From: Diadophis punctatus similis
Taxonomy: Eukaryota; Chordata; Lepidosauria; Squamata; Dipsadidae
Reading direction: 5' to 3'
Length of the DNA stretch: 64,000 nucleotides
Assembly: GCA_023053685.1 (NCBI GenBank)
Contig: JALIGW010000063.1
Coordinates: 1,903,614-1,967,613 of the forward strand
Of this stretch, positions 42,944-56,017 are shown one piece after another. The position numbers were made by a program, and so were the translations under genes. Within the stretch, counting starts at the first letter, position 1, and each line of letters starts with the position of its first letter. The notes under the pieces were generated by a model, which was not told the DNA's origin, ran no database searches, and saw nothing but the letters and a program-made list of their open reading frames with translations.

Positions 42944-43161
42944 ATGGACCTCCTCCTTCTCCTTCTGCTGCTGCTGATGTCCCAGCCAGTCTCTGGGAAG
43001 CCGAGAATGAAGTGCCTGCTGAGGTTGGAGGAGCAGGAGGGAAAAAAACTACAGAGCTACTACAAGCCAGGAGACCACCTCATTAGTATAATCTCCATTG
43101 CCACAGTAATATCTGATATATCACTGTCTTTCAACACAGCTCCTTATTCTCAATCTCCCTC
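42944..43161 (+). CDS. V2R copy E exon 1
   Basis: Signal peptide and start of the ligand domain with [16 protein letters not shown]. Donor CTCCCTC|GTAAGT. Confidence 0.92.
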
Positions 43162-45906
43162 GTAAGTAATTCAGTGGGATGGAGTTGCATTCTCTCCATT
43201 TGAAGTCCTAACACTGTTCTTCTTTTCTTTCAGTTACTCCTTTATTACTTTTAATTTCCTGAATCATTTGGATTTCCATAGGCTTCTCTCTTATGTCTTA
43301 TTTTAAGAGACCCAAATCCAAAGATGGAGCAACCCCTCCCTCCAAAGTATAAATTATTTTCCCCTCTTGTACAACCCTGAGTTAATCACAACTAGCTTAT
43401 TGAAAAGTTTGTAGTTGCCTCTGTCCAACCCATTTCCTTATTTTTATCACCATTCATTGATATTCAATGCCTGATTCTAGTAAGAATAGAGGATGGCTTG
43501 TTTTTAGAATTGCTTTTCTGGGTCACTTATGATAAGTCCTCTTTGCTGATGATTCCATTTTAATGATTGAATGATTTTGAATCTTGGTCATTGCACAAAT
43601 TAAAAATGAGCACCATTACAAAGAATGATATATTTGTGAATATTAAATCTTCATCCCATCTTCCCAACCTTAATAAAAATTAAACAGTAATTTTTTTACA
43701 GTATTACATTTACTAATTCAGAAAGAATCCTAAGCTTCATTTTTGCCATTCAACAAGCCAACAGGAATTCTCTGCTTTTGTACAATCTCACACTTGGCTA
43801 CAACATCCATGACAACTATTTGAACACCCTTGGGACTTCAGATGCCTTGCTGGACATGCTCTCAACAGGAGAAGCCAATGTTCCCAACTACAGCTGTGGA
43901 AAGAAGGACAACCTGATGGCTGTTCTTGATGGATCTTTTGATGACATCTCCATTCAGATGTCAACATTAGTAGGCACCTACAAAGTCCCACAGGTTTGTT
44001 TGTGTGTTTCGCTATCTGGAAAAATGAGCAAGGTGGTGATGGGTGTGTAATAGATTCAATCATACCTTTTCTATGGAATTCACGAGCTGCTTTTCACTAT
44101 GGCCATTGTCATGGCTAGGGATTGGGATCCACATGGGGATGGAGGCATAAACATTGACACAAGTAAGACTTGAGCAACTGGACACAATGTTAAATATGGA
44201 ACATTTAAGCAAATATCTAAAATGAACAGATTTGCATTTGCAGTACTCTAGAGATAGAAGACCAAGCACATCTATTATCTGAATGTCAATTTTATTAGAA
44301 AAGAGAAAGAGCAGTATCTTAGACCCCAGATTAGACAAATGATTATATTCAAACTTGCTAATATTCTGCATTTTGTATTCTTTTTTAAAAAATAATTTTT
44401 ATTGACCTTTTTTAACATTGAAAACAAACAACAGTGAAAACAAACATGGAAATTTATACAATTTCCTTCTTTACAACACTTTTTGCATCGGTAACAGATT
44501 TAAATTTTACAGTATTTTCCTCTTTCATTTATCAGTTCTATTATATACATATATTTCAGACTTCTATTTTTACATCATATGCTTCATATATTAATGTACT
44601 TTATTTCTATCATATTTTATATTTTCCTTTTATTTGCTTATATCTAATACATTCTAATAACTCCTTTATCCTCTTTCTTATTTTATTTACTCATCCCTTG
44701 TCTCTTCTCTCATCCCTCATAACATTTTTCGCATACTTTATAATATTCTATTTTCTCCTTTACTTATATTCTCTTTGTATATTTGTCCAATTATATTGAA
44801 ACCAAAATATGTATATATACATTATTTATATATTTACTTATTTTATTCTATTTCTAATTCAATCAATAACCATTCTTATTTCCTCCTCCATTTTTTCTTA
44901 TTTATTACTCATCCTTATTCTCCTTGCATACCTTGTTTCCATTTGTACTTTTTCTTTTGTTTCTTCTCTTGCTATCCGTTCTTTTTCTTGTTCTCTCCTT
45001 TCTTCTCGTTCCTCTTTCTCCTCTATTTGATCTTCCTCCTGACTCCTACTCTCCACTTCTTCCCTGGCTTCCTGTTCTTCACCTATTCCAAACTGCTGTT
45101 CTTTAAATTCTCTTGCTTTCTCTATTGTGTCTACTTTAATTTTTTTCTCTTGCCAGGTAACCAATATTCCTTCCGGAACTAACCATCGGAACATTACATT
45201 TTCCTTAATTAAATGTGATGTTAAAAATTGTTATTTCCTTCTTTGGTCTCTCACCCTCCTTGGTATTTGCTTTAAAGTTATTATTTCCTTTCCTTTGTAT
45301 AGTAATGGTTCCTCTCTCATTTTTTTATATATTTCCTCTCTTACTGCGTTTTTCGTGAATCATATGTGTACTTCCCTCAGTAATTTATTTCTGTGGGCAT
45401 AGTTTGTATATACTCTGTAAACTTCATTGTTCTCTTTTATTATATCTTGTTTTTCTACCTGCAATGCCACAGCCAATATTTCCACCATAGTTTCACCTAA
45501 TTCTTCCTCTTTATTTTCTGCAATATTTTGAAATCTTAAAAAGAAGGCTGCTTTTTCTAATTCTAAAAATACTAATGATTGTTCCATCTCCCTATTAATT
45601 ATCAAATATTTTTCCATATTTTTAATATCTCCTTTCATTTCACTCATATCACTTCTAAGTTCCTCCTGGTTTCTTTTTGCTTCCTCATGATTCTTAGCTA
45701 TGGCTTCTTGTGTATTAGACATTGTTTCTTGCGTTTTTGACATTGTCACTTGTATCATTAATAAAGTTGTTTGAATACTTTGTAAATTTGTTGATGAACC
45801 TGATTTTTCCGTTCCCAACATACTCTGTAGAGCGTGTTTGTGCTGGTGAGGATGTTGTCTTCTTACTTAGTTTTGTTATCCCAAAATGTCATGTAGTATC
45901 TTAATT

Positions 45907-45997
<91 letters not shown>

Positions 45998-48900
45998 TAT
46001 TGATATGATAGTACTTTGTTTATATAATTACTATTCAATATCTATAATCGTATGTTTACTCATATACTTATCTTAAAAATGTATATATATTGTTATTATA
46101 CTTATTTCATAAAATTATATCTATGTTAATAACAATTACACTCTAATTTCTTAATATCTACCCTTAGATCATCAATTTAAAGAGTCACTCCAAGAATAAA
46201 CAATTATATCACTATTATAAATATCTCTAATAATTTCTATATATACAAACTCTATGTGTTTTAGCTATATTTCTTCGAATATAAATATTATAAATATAAT
46301 TATTGATTACAGAATCAATTCAATTATCACTAACCACCTTTCCCACTTATTCTTATTTTCTAGAAACTTTATCCAATATCATTTACTTTCTTACTTTTCT
46401 ATTAAAATTTTCATAGCTCTATACACTCATCTTTCAGTCTTGCATCATCTTTACTTTACACCAATGTTCCTAATTTCCAATGTCTAAAATTTTAAAGTTA
46501 TAAAGTTCTTTTAATATAATAGTATTAATATAAATAATATCAATATAATTATCAGTTACACAATCAATTCAATTATCACTAATCACCTCTTCCACTTATT
46601 TTTCTCATTTTCTAGAAGTTAGTCCAATGTCTTACTATCTTACTTTCCTAGTAGAGTTTTCATAGCTCTATGCAATCTTCTCTCAATCTTGCATCATCTT
46701 CACTTTACACCATTGTTCCTGATTTCCAAAGTCTAAAGAAATTATAAAGTTCTTGTAGCATAATAGTCTTTAATATTCTCCAATTCCCAATTCCAAAGTT
46801 TTATTTTTTCTTCTTAAATATCCAAATTATCCAACTTAAAAGTCTCTGGAAGAATTCAGTAATCAGTTTCTGTTTCAGTCTATATGATCTACCAATGAAT
46901 CCACACACTGCAGTTCACCATTTAGTCCTTTCACTGTTTTAGTCCTTCAATATTCACTTTTAAGTTCCGTTAAATTTTGACAAATTATTATAAGTTTAGC
47001 TGTAAATCCTTAAGAGTCCTTGAGAGAGAGGAAAAAAAATATCAAAAATAAAGATAGACAAAAAGATGCAGCTTGTAACCACCGATCCACATTATTCTTA
47101 ATTGTTTCACAATGTATCTGATCGGAGTTTCTTTCTTACTCGCTTCAATACTTTGTGCTGTTACTTTTCCATAAAGATTTACGCTCCTTCCCCTTCCAAT
47201 CGCCACTCTAAAATGAACTGATTTGCATTTACAGTACTCTAGAGATAGAAGACCAAGCACATCTATTATCTGAATGCCAATTTTATTAGAAAAAAGAAAG
47301 GGCAGTATCTTAGACCCCAGATTAGACAAATGATTATATTCAAACTTGCTAATATTCTGGATTTTGTATTCTTAATCTTGATATGGCTTAAGGGTTAAGA
47401 ACCATAAACTATTCTAATATGTTTGTGAGAATCACACTGGATGTGTTAAAAGCTTACATTTTGGACTTGATCTGATCTAAATATAATACACTATTCTTTA
47501 TTGCTTCTTCAGATCAGTTATGGAATTGTTTCGGAGGCTCTGAGTGATAAAAGTCAAATTCCCTTTTTCCATCAGATGCTCCCCAAAAATGGGATCCAGT
47601 ATCTAGGAATTGTCCAACTTCTCCTCCATTTCAGATGGACTTTGATTGGTCTCTTTTCAACAGACACAGAGGAGGGAGAGAATTTCATGAGAACTTTCAT
47701 GCCTATGCTTGTCAGAAATGGAATTTGTGTTGTTATCTCACAACAATTATCAATGGCTAGAGATATAGAACATCTCAGAAATGCCATTTCTAAGTGGAGA
47801 AAAGTCAATGTCTTTGTACACTTCTTAGAATTTGTTTCCCTTTTGGATAGAGCTCGCCACATCCATTTAATAATTGAAGGTTTGCCAGGACCCATTGAAG
47901 GGAAAGTCTGGATCACAACAACGGTTGAGAAAGTGACAATGACAAGGCATAAACTTCACAAATATATCCATAGTTTTTGGGTCTTTTCTTTTCAGGAAAA
48001 AAAATGGCCAAATGATGATGCCTTTCAACCCAATCTTTTTAGGGATTCCAAAATTGAAGACCAGTCTTTTCACTGTTCTTTTTCAAAGCATGTCCTTTCT
48101 GTCAAGGGCCGGAGACGATGCACCCAGATAGCACCACTGGACATGGAAGAGAAAAAGAACAGAATTCAGATAAAAAATGACCACCGTATTTACAGTGTTG
48201 TTAAGACTCTGGCCCATGTCTTGAATGTTGCATATTCTTCAATATCTAGGTGGAGAAAAGCGGAGAAGAAAGAGAGATCGGAGACTCCAAGTCTAGAGGC
48301 ATGGCAGGTATGGGTTCCTGACAAGGATCCATCAAACCAAGTTCCTATTTAGAAAATAAAATCCAATGCCCATGTAGGGAACAATTGTTCTACAAAAAAC
48401 TAACAAAATGTATACATTTTAAATAAATTCCTGTACTTATGGGTTTGTAATTAGCATGATAGAATTTTATAGTCCTAAATTTCAACTAAACCTGGGAGCA
48501 TTTACTCTAACCCCTCCTAACTGCAGGAATCCAATTAAAGCTTTTCAGACTGGTGGCTGCTCAGTCTTTGCATTTAGCTGTGGTTGCACAGTGGTTACTG
48601 TTATGTCCCTACATTTACATTTAGCTGGAAGTTCTCAATCTGGTCCAGCCTATTGTCATCTACAGGTTGCCCCTGATTGGCCCTGGTCCAAGCCAGGGCT
48701 ATCCTATTTAAACCCCAGCCACAGCTGGGGTTGTTGCTGTTGTTTCCCACTATGACTTAATAAAGAGCTGAAGCCACTCACTCGCCTCCTTGCCTCTTCA
48801 GTATGAGAACCTAACATTGGCGACGAAGGTGGGATACTGAAGAGTACACACAAAGAAACTCAGCCTGCTGGAAGGATGCCTCAGCCACGAGGCGCCAAAT

Positions 48901-51900
48901 TCAAATAGGAACAAAGGAAATCTAAGGAAGCCATGCCGCCATGTCGTCCACCAACCCACCGATGCCATTCGATCCAAAGAGAGAATCATGGGACAACTAC
49001 CTGAGAAAATTTTGCTGTCTCATGGGCGCAAGCAAAATGAACAACAAATCGGACAGCATTAAAAGAGACATATTTTTGAGCCACTGTGTCCAGAGGTTTT
49101 CGAGATGGCTGCGAGCCTGATGGAGCCGGAACAAGTCGAGGCTGCCTCATGGCCAAAGGTTCAAGAGGTCTTGAAGAACCACTATGACCCTGCACCTTCA
49201 ATATAGCACTTTTCTTATATAGCACTTTTCTTATATACCGCTTCATAGTGCTTTACAGCACTCTCTAAGCAGTTTACAGAGTTCAGCATATTGCCCCCAA
49301 CAATCTGGGTCCTCATTTTACCGACCTCGGAAGGATGGAAGGCTGAGTCAACCTTGAGCCTAGTGAGATTTGAACAGCTGAACTGTTGAACTAGCAGTCA
49401 GCCTGCAATGGCTGCATTTAACCACTGCACCACTTCAAAGGTAGTGAGCCAACACAAGTTTGGAGAAAGAATGCAACAGGAGCACAAAAGCGTCAACAAA
49501 TACATCGCAGCTCTACGAAAGGCATTGGTGCACTGCAAATTCAGCAATTTGGACGAGGTGTTGCTATGCCAACTGATCCGAGGAACACGGGATCTGAGCC
49601 TACAGAAAAGATTTCTAGCCAAGGGGGATGAGCTGACCCTGAAAACTGCCTTAGCGGATGCCAGGGCAGCAGAAACATCCAAGGATGGGGCAAAACACTG
49701 CACCAGAAGGGCACGTCAGCCCCAGCAAAACTTGCAGCCAAGGTAAATGAGGTACAATCCAAGAGCCCAGACGAGTGCTCAGATGAGGAAAGCGAATTTT
49801 TTTTGCATAGACCAGCACCAGGGGGGGAAACTAACTCTGTGTCCTAGTTGTGGTGAAATGCACCCCCAGGCATCCTGCTATTTCTGCGAGGAAAATTGCA
49901 GACGTTGTGGGAAAATTGGCCACATCACAAGGATCTGCAAGGCACCTCGTCCCCCCCCCCGTATTCCTAATAGAGGAACTGGCTGAAATTTCTACCAGAG
50001 TGAGCCGCAGCGTGAAGGCGAACCGCGTCGGAATGAGAGAGGTCCACACAGACGAAGCGGTAACTATGCTCCCCAGGAAGAGATAAATTATATTCGGGTT
50101 AATCAAGTTAGAGAGCGGGACAATTCAAAAATTAATATAGTGGTTCTTGTAGAAGGCTCTCATTGTGACATGCAAATTGACACTGGGTCCTCCATAACAA
50201 TAATGTCTTGGGAAAATGTGAAGAAAGCATCCCAAGCCTAACCCGGGGGCAGCTGCGAAATCAACCAGTCCAGATTTCTGACTGCCAAGGGAATCGGATC
50301 CCAGTTTTGGAAATCAAAGATGTGATGGTGAGTTATGAGGACCAGGAAGCAAGTTTGAAGCTGACCGTCGCCCGCGACCACATCCCCAGCCTGTTGGGAC
50401 TCGACTGGTTCCAAGCGCTCGACATGGAGGTGACCAGGAAGACAAAGGTGATCAACGTGATGCTGGCCATGGACGCGAGCTGCGGAGACCTACTACAGGA
50501 GTTCCAAAGAAATTTTGACCAGCATTTGGGCAAGTATGTGGGCCCCCCAATTTCGTTTAGCTAAGACCCAAGGGTAGCGCCGATAAGGCTAAAACCCCGC
50601 AGAATTCCTTTTGCATTAAGGCCAAGGATAGAAAAAGAGCTAGACAGATTAATCAGTCAGGGGATCTTAGAACCGGTGGATCACGCTAAGTGGGAAACCC
50701 CAATAGTGCCAATATTAAAAAATGACGGCTCTATTCGCATCTGTGGTGATTATAAATGCATGGTTAACAAAGCCCTCCAGCAGAGCGCATATCCAGTGCC
50801 GGTAGTCCAGCACCTATTGCACACATTAGGTCCGGGCACCATTTTCGCAAAATTAGATCTCACGCAGGCGTACCACCAGCTGCCTGTGGATCGCGAGACC
50901 GCAGAAGCACAAACCATCGTCCTGCAACACGGGGCATTTAAATGTAATAGGCTGCAGTTCGGAGTTAGCATAGCCACAGGAATTTTTCAAAGCATAAGGG
51001 AGAGGGTGCTAAACAAGGTACCAGGTGTTGTTCCATATTTTGACAATGTATTAATAGCAGCAAAAGACACAACACAATTAAGAGAAAGACTTAGAGAAGA
51101 ACTGACTAGATTCCGAGATGCTGGGTTAAAGCTAAAGGCTAGCAAGTGCCAGATAGGGGTTCCGGAAGTGGAATTTTTAGGTTACCAGATAGATGGATCA
51201 GGATTGCACCCCACCAAGGACAAACTTAGGGCCATTAGGGAAGCCCCGGTGCCCACCAACAGGACTCAACTTCAAGCATTTTTGTGGTTGTTGAACTTTT
51301 ACAGCATATTCCTGCAAAATAAAGCTACTGTCGCGGAGCCTCTGCATAAACTGCTCTCTAAAAAAACAGCCTGGTTTTGGGGGTTGGCACAGAACAGGAT
51401 TTTTCAGGCTGTAAAAGACCTGCTGTCTGACAAATTTTTTTAATGCAATTTAGTGACACAGTGCCGGTTGTGTTGGTTTGCGATGCATCACCTTTTGGGG
51501 TGGGGGCTGTACTGAGCCATCGGCTCCCAAACGGCCGCAAAGTTCCTGTTGCTTATTTCTCCAGGACTCTGACAAGTGCAGAAAGGAATTATGGCCACAT
51601 TGACAGAGAGGCTCTTGCCGCTGTAGCGGGTGTCAAGCAGTTTCATGAATATTTGTTTGGGAGACATTTTGAGCTGGTCACAGACCATCAGTCCTTATTG
51701 AGGCTCTTAGCAGGGAATAAGCCCACTCTGGACAGGCTACCCCCCAAAATGCAGAGATGGTCGCTGTTTCTCTCTGCTTATTCCAACTCGCTAACTCACC
51801 GGCCTGGGAAGAAAATGGGCAACGCAGACATGTTGAGCCACTGCCCATTGCCAGACCTAGTGGACGACCCCATGCTGGAGATTCCAGTGCTGCTCATAGA

Positions 51901-54900
51901 CCGTGCCAGACCAGGATTGATCAGCTCGGCAGACATTGCAGCCGAAACCAAGAAAGACTCTGATTTATGGACAACCATGAACTGGGTGTGGAGGAGGTGG
52001 CCAAAAGGGCCATTGAAACCCAGCCTCCAACCCTACCCACAAAGGCAAAATGAGTTATCAACATAAGGGGGTGTTTATTGTGGGGTGATAGGGTCCTCGC
52101 TCCTCTGTCGCTACGAGAGGATATTCTAAGAGAACTACACGAGGGGCACCCAGGTGGGGTGAGAATGAAGGCACTGGCACGTAGCTATGTATGGTGGCCC
52201 AAAATGGACAAACACATAGAGGAATGGGTTGCAGGGTGTCCTCCGTGCCAGAAATCCAGGGCATCATCACCAAAAGCCCCAGTTCTTGAATGGGAACAAC
52301 CCAGGGCTCCTTGGTCACGCATCCACATCGATTTTGCAGGGCCATTCCATGGCCAGACATTCATGATAACAGTAGATGCATACTCAAAATGGCTGGAAGT
52401 TGAAATCATGCCCAAAACAACAACCGAGGTGGTAATAAAGGTTTTAAGGAAGTTGTTCACCACACACGGCCTTCCAGACACCATTGTGTCAGACAACGGG
52501 CCTCAACTCACATCAACACAGTTCGAGGAATATCTAGCCAGCCTAGGTATCAAACACACACTCATCTCACCATTCCAGCCAGGTTCAAATGGCCAAGTAG
52601 AAAGAGCAGTGAGATCAGTAAAGGAGTCATTGGGACGCATTGGCCCGGGGGATTGGCAGGCCCCAGTAGATACACTCCTCACTTGGCAACACATAACCCC
52701 CAGCACAGCCACAGGGAAAATTTCTGCCGAGTTGCTGATGGGCCGAAAGCTACGGTCCACCCTAGACAGATTATACCCCACTTATTCAAACCAAAAAGAA
52801 ATAAGAACTCTGGCACAAGTTAGGTCATTCAAAATAAAAGGTCCAGTATTTGCAAACAGACTTTGCCAAGGTGTCTCTATGGCTACCTGGGGAGGTCCAA
52901 GAAATAACTGGGCCAAAATCATATATAATAGTTTTGGAGGATGGGAGGAAATGGCGGCGACACATAGACCAGCTGCGCTATAGGCCGAAGCTAAACACAG
53001 ATTGGGAGAAGGGCAATAATGTCATTTTCCTGACAGCTAGTTCTAACCCGAGTGAGACGGAGTACTTAGCTGAAGTTCCAGAAGTGCCACCCAGCAATTG
53101 CAGAGGTCCAAACCATGCCGAATCCGGACCGCACCAGAAGTATTCCAGCAGGTTCCACAGAGGGAGCCAGAGAGGGAAAACACGTCCTCTCCGCCCAAAG
53201 CCGACGCCCAAACTGAGCTGCGCAGGTCATCTAGAGACACCAGACGCCCAGGGTATTTAGATGACTACGTATGCAAATGTGTTGAGCTGAACTAAGGGGG
53301 GAGGGATGTTATGTCCCTACATTTACATGTTAGCTGGAAGTTCCCAATCTGGTCCAGCCTATTGTCATCTACAGATTGCCCCTGATTGGCCCTGGTCCAA
53401 GCCAGGGTTATCCTATTAAGAGACGTGCATAACTGAACCAGCGTGCCTACCATCCCTGTCCTAATGTTCCCTCTTATCAGTACTCATTTTATGTATATAA
53501 ACAATGTTATTGCTATGTATATTACCAACACGTACTTGGCAAAAATAAATAAATAAATAAAAAATAAAAAATAAATATTTAAACCCCAGCCACAGCTGGA
53601 GTTTTAGCAGTTGTTCCCAGTATGACCTAATAAAGAGCTGAAGCCACTCACTTGCCTCCTTGCCTCTTCAGTATGAGAACCTAAGAGTTACAATGCAAGT
53701 ATTGCTGTCTAACTCACTGCTCACTGCCAGGAGTTTGATCCTGATCAGCTCAAGGTTGACACAGCCTTCCATCCTTCCAAGGTTGGTAAAATGGGTACCC
53801 AGATTGTTGGGGGCCATATGCTAATTCTATAAATCACTTAGAGAGGACTATAAAAGCACTGTGAAGTGGTATATAAGTCTAAGTACTATTGCTATTTAGG
53901 CAAATAGCGAAGGGGGGACTGAACATCTCATGTTCACTGGCTCAGCTTTAAAATTGCTCCTCCTTTTAGGATGTTTCAAGGTGCTTTCAAAATTCCTGGA
54001 TGTTTCAATTCTAGTTCCATCCCTTTCTGGAGAAGAATGAGTTTTGCAATTTTTCCTGGGAGAAACTATACTTGGACCAAAGTGGAAATGTAGCAGCAGA
54101 TCTGAATATCATAAGTTGGTTACCTTTCCCCAACAAGGATCCCATCAAAGAGCAACTGGGGAGTCTTGAAAGACAAAAGCTTATTATCAACCAAGATGCT
54201 CTTTCACGGCTAAATTTGCTCAACAAGGTGCTTGAAAATATTGGAAACTTTTCTGTCTGTATAGTTGGCATTAGTGTCCCCTGCAAGAGCAAACTTGGAT
54301 ACTTTTAAAGAGCCCATATCTGACCAGAGTTATTTATGCCTCTGTTTCACCCCACTGGAATAGGCCTCCTGTTGCTAGGAAGGTGATCCAAGGTGTTCAA
54401 TCAAAATGGAACTCCAATGATTTGTCCCATATGAGATAATGCCTTAAACTAGAAAAATGAAGGACTGAAAGTTTCCTTTATCTCCCACCCCAAAAATCCT
54501 TTTTGACAAGTGAAATAATGAGGGTCAGTTTGTAATGAAATGCTACTTAGATTTGGTCTCCGGCTTCTAAGCCATCTACAAACCACTTGAATGCAATTGC
54601 TCATCTTGATTGTCAGCTGCCTTAAGTCTTCCATTGAAACAAAGAATTATCCAAATTTAAGTAATAAGTAAATGTGGGTCTGTCTTTCCATGTCATCTAA
54701 TTGTAGTTCTAATTTTGGGAGGTAGTGGAGGACAGGGGGTTCTGGAATGCTATGGTTCTTGGGGGCTCAAAGACTTGGACAGAAGTAGCGACTAACAAGA
54801 AAACTATAATTCTTCAACAGAAAGGACCTTGTCTTAAATAGCTAACTGGGCCTTAGAAATATCCCTTTCCCACACAGGGCTCAAATTCATGTCCCATGTG

Positions 54901-55980
54901 CTACAGCAACAGATGCCTGGTTTACAATTTTTAAGTGACATCTTCTCATGATTTCACCTCACTATAATTCTAGAAACTAGGCAGTAATCTTTAGTCTTAT
55001 TTCACCAGCATGGCATCTGTATGAATTGAAAATATAAATGTACAGATATAAGTAAATAATCCCTCATTTGAGGTTGACAGTCCTAGTTTGTGAGGAATTT
55101 TTTTCTTTATATCTTAAGTGGAACAAGGATTTGGATTATTTTCAAAGGGGAGTGGCTTTGAAATACTTTATGTAGTCCAGAAGAAACTTTTTCTGCCTTA
55201 CAAATTTGGCAGATAATTTGGAATGAATTTTGTTTTTCTGCTTAGTCTCTGCCTCAGTCCAAATGTGTGGACAATTGTCACCCTGGATTTCTAAAACGGG
55301 CTCGGAAAGAAGAACCAATCTGCTGCTATGATTGCATTCCTTGTCCGGAGGGGACCATCTCCACACAGGAAGGTGAGTGACACCAGAGGAAAGGGCATTG
55401 GATTCAACCAGAAAATTTTATCAAAGTGGATGTTAAAAGACATGTGTGAACTTGGCTATTTTATTCTTCATTGCTATTGTCAACATGTCCATTTTCTTCT
55501 ATAATGGGAGGAATAAGATCTTGAAGAATAAGGCAGGAAGAGATGGAAGAAAGTAGTGGATTGGGCAAAATGAATTCTGCTAAAGGAAGTAACTTCTCTA
55601 TTTGTCAGCTTGGAAGTTTCCTTCCATGTTTACCATCTAAATTCTTTGAAACTTGAGGATTGGTTTCAGGTCAATGGGATTTGCTCATCCAAACCATTAT
55701 AGTTATTTTTATAGTCATGTATATAGTGTATTTTTTAAACCGGACTGTAAGACTGCCTACATTTGGTTTAAGATGGGCAACCAGATTTTTTTTTATCGTT
55801 CTATGTGCACATCTACTGTGTTTCCCTGAAAATAATACATGTCCCCCTAATATGGTCAATCAGGCTTTTCAGTGTATGCACTGAAATAAGCCCCCCCAAA
55901 ATAATCCCCCCCAACTACTTTCCGGGGAAAGGGGGGAACATGCCAGGAGCCGCTCTTTTTGCGACAGTCACTCTTTTGGC

Positions 55981-56017
<37 letters not shown>

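Larger units (their letters stand above)
48599..53686 (+). mobile_element. Ty3/gypsy LTR retrotransposon in intron 3 of copy E
   Basis: LTRs at 48599-48816 and 53307-53686 (the latter enlarged by a LINE insertion) begin TGTTATGTCC. A 5-bp duplication GTTAC flanks the element (48594-48598 and 53687-53691). Order gag, protease, RT, RNase H, integrase is that of gypsy. There is no envelope gene. It landed in the head of a pre-existing SINE. Frameshifts, a SINE in gag and a mutated RT active site make it inactive. Confidence 0.93.

Noticed and set aside
44434..45182. Long plus-strand frames rich in Ile, Phe and Tyr
   Set aside because: Antisense of the A-rich L1-like ORF1 and its 3' region; composition artefact.
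48599..53686. Endogenous retrovirus with envelope
   Set aside because: Domain order is gypsy (RT before integrase) with a short LTR and no envelope-like frame between integrase and the polypurine tract.
55983..56016. GA-rich tract as a regulatory GAGA element
   Set aside because: It is a simple repeat within a DNA transposon, with no supporting context.
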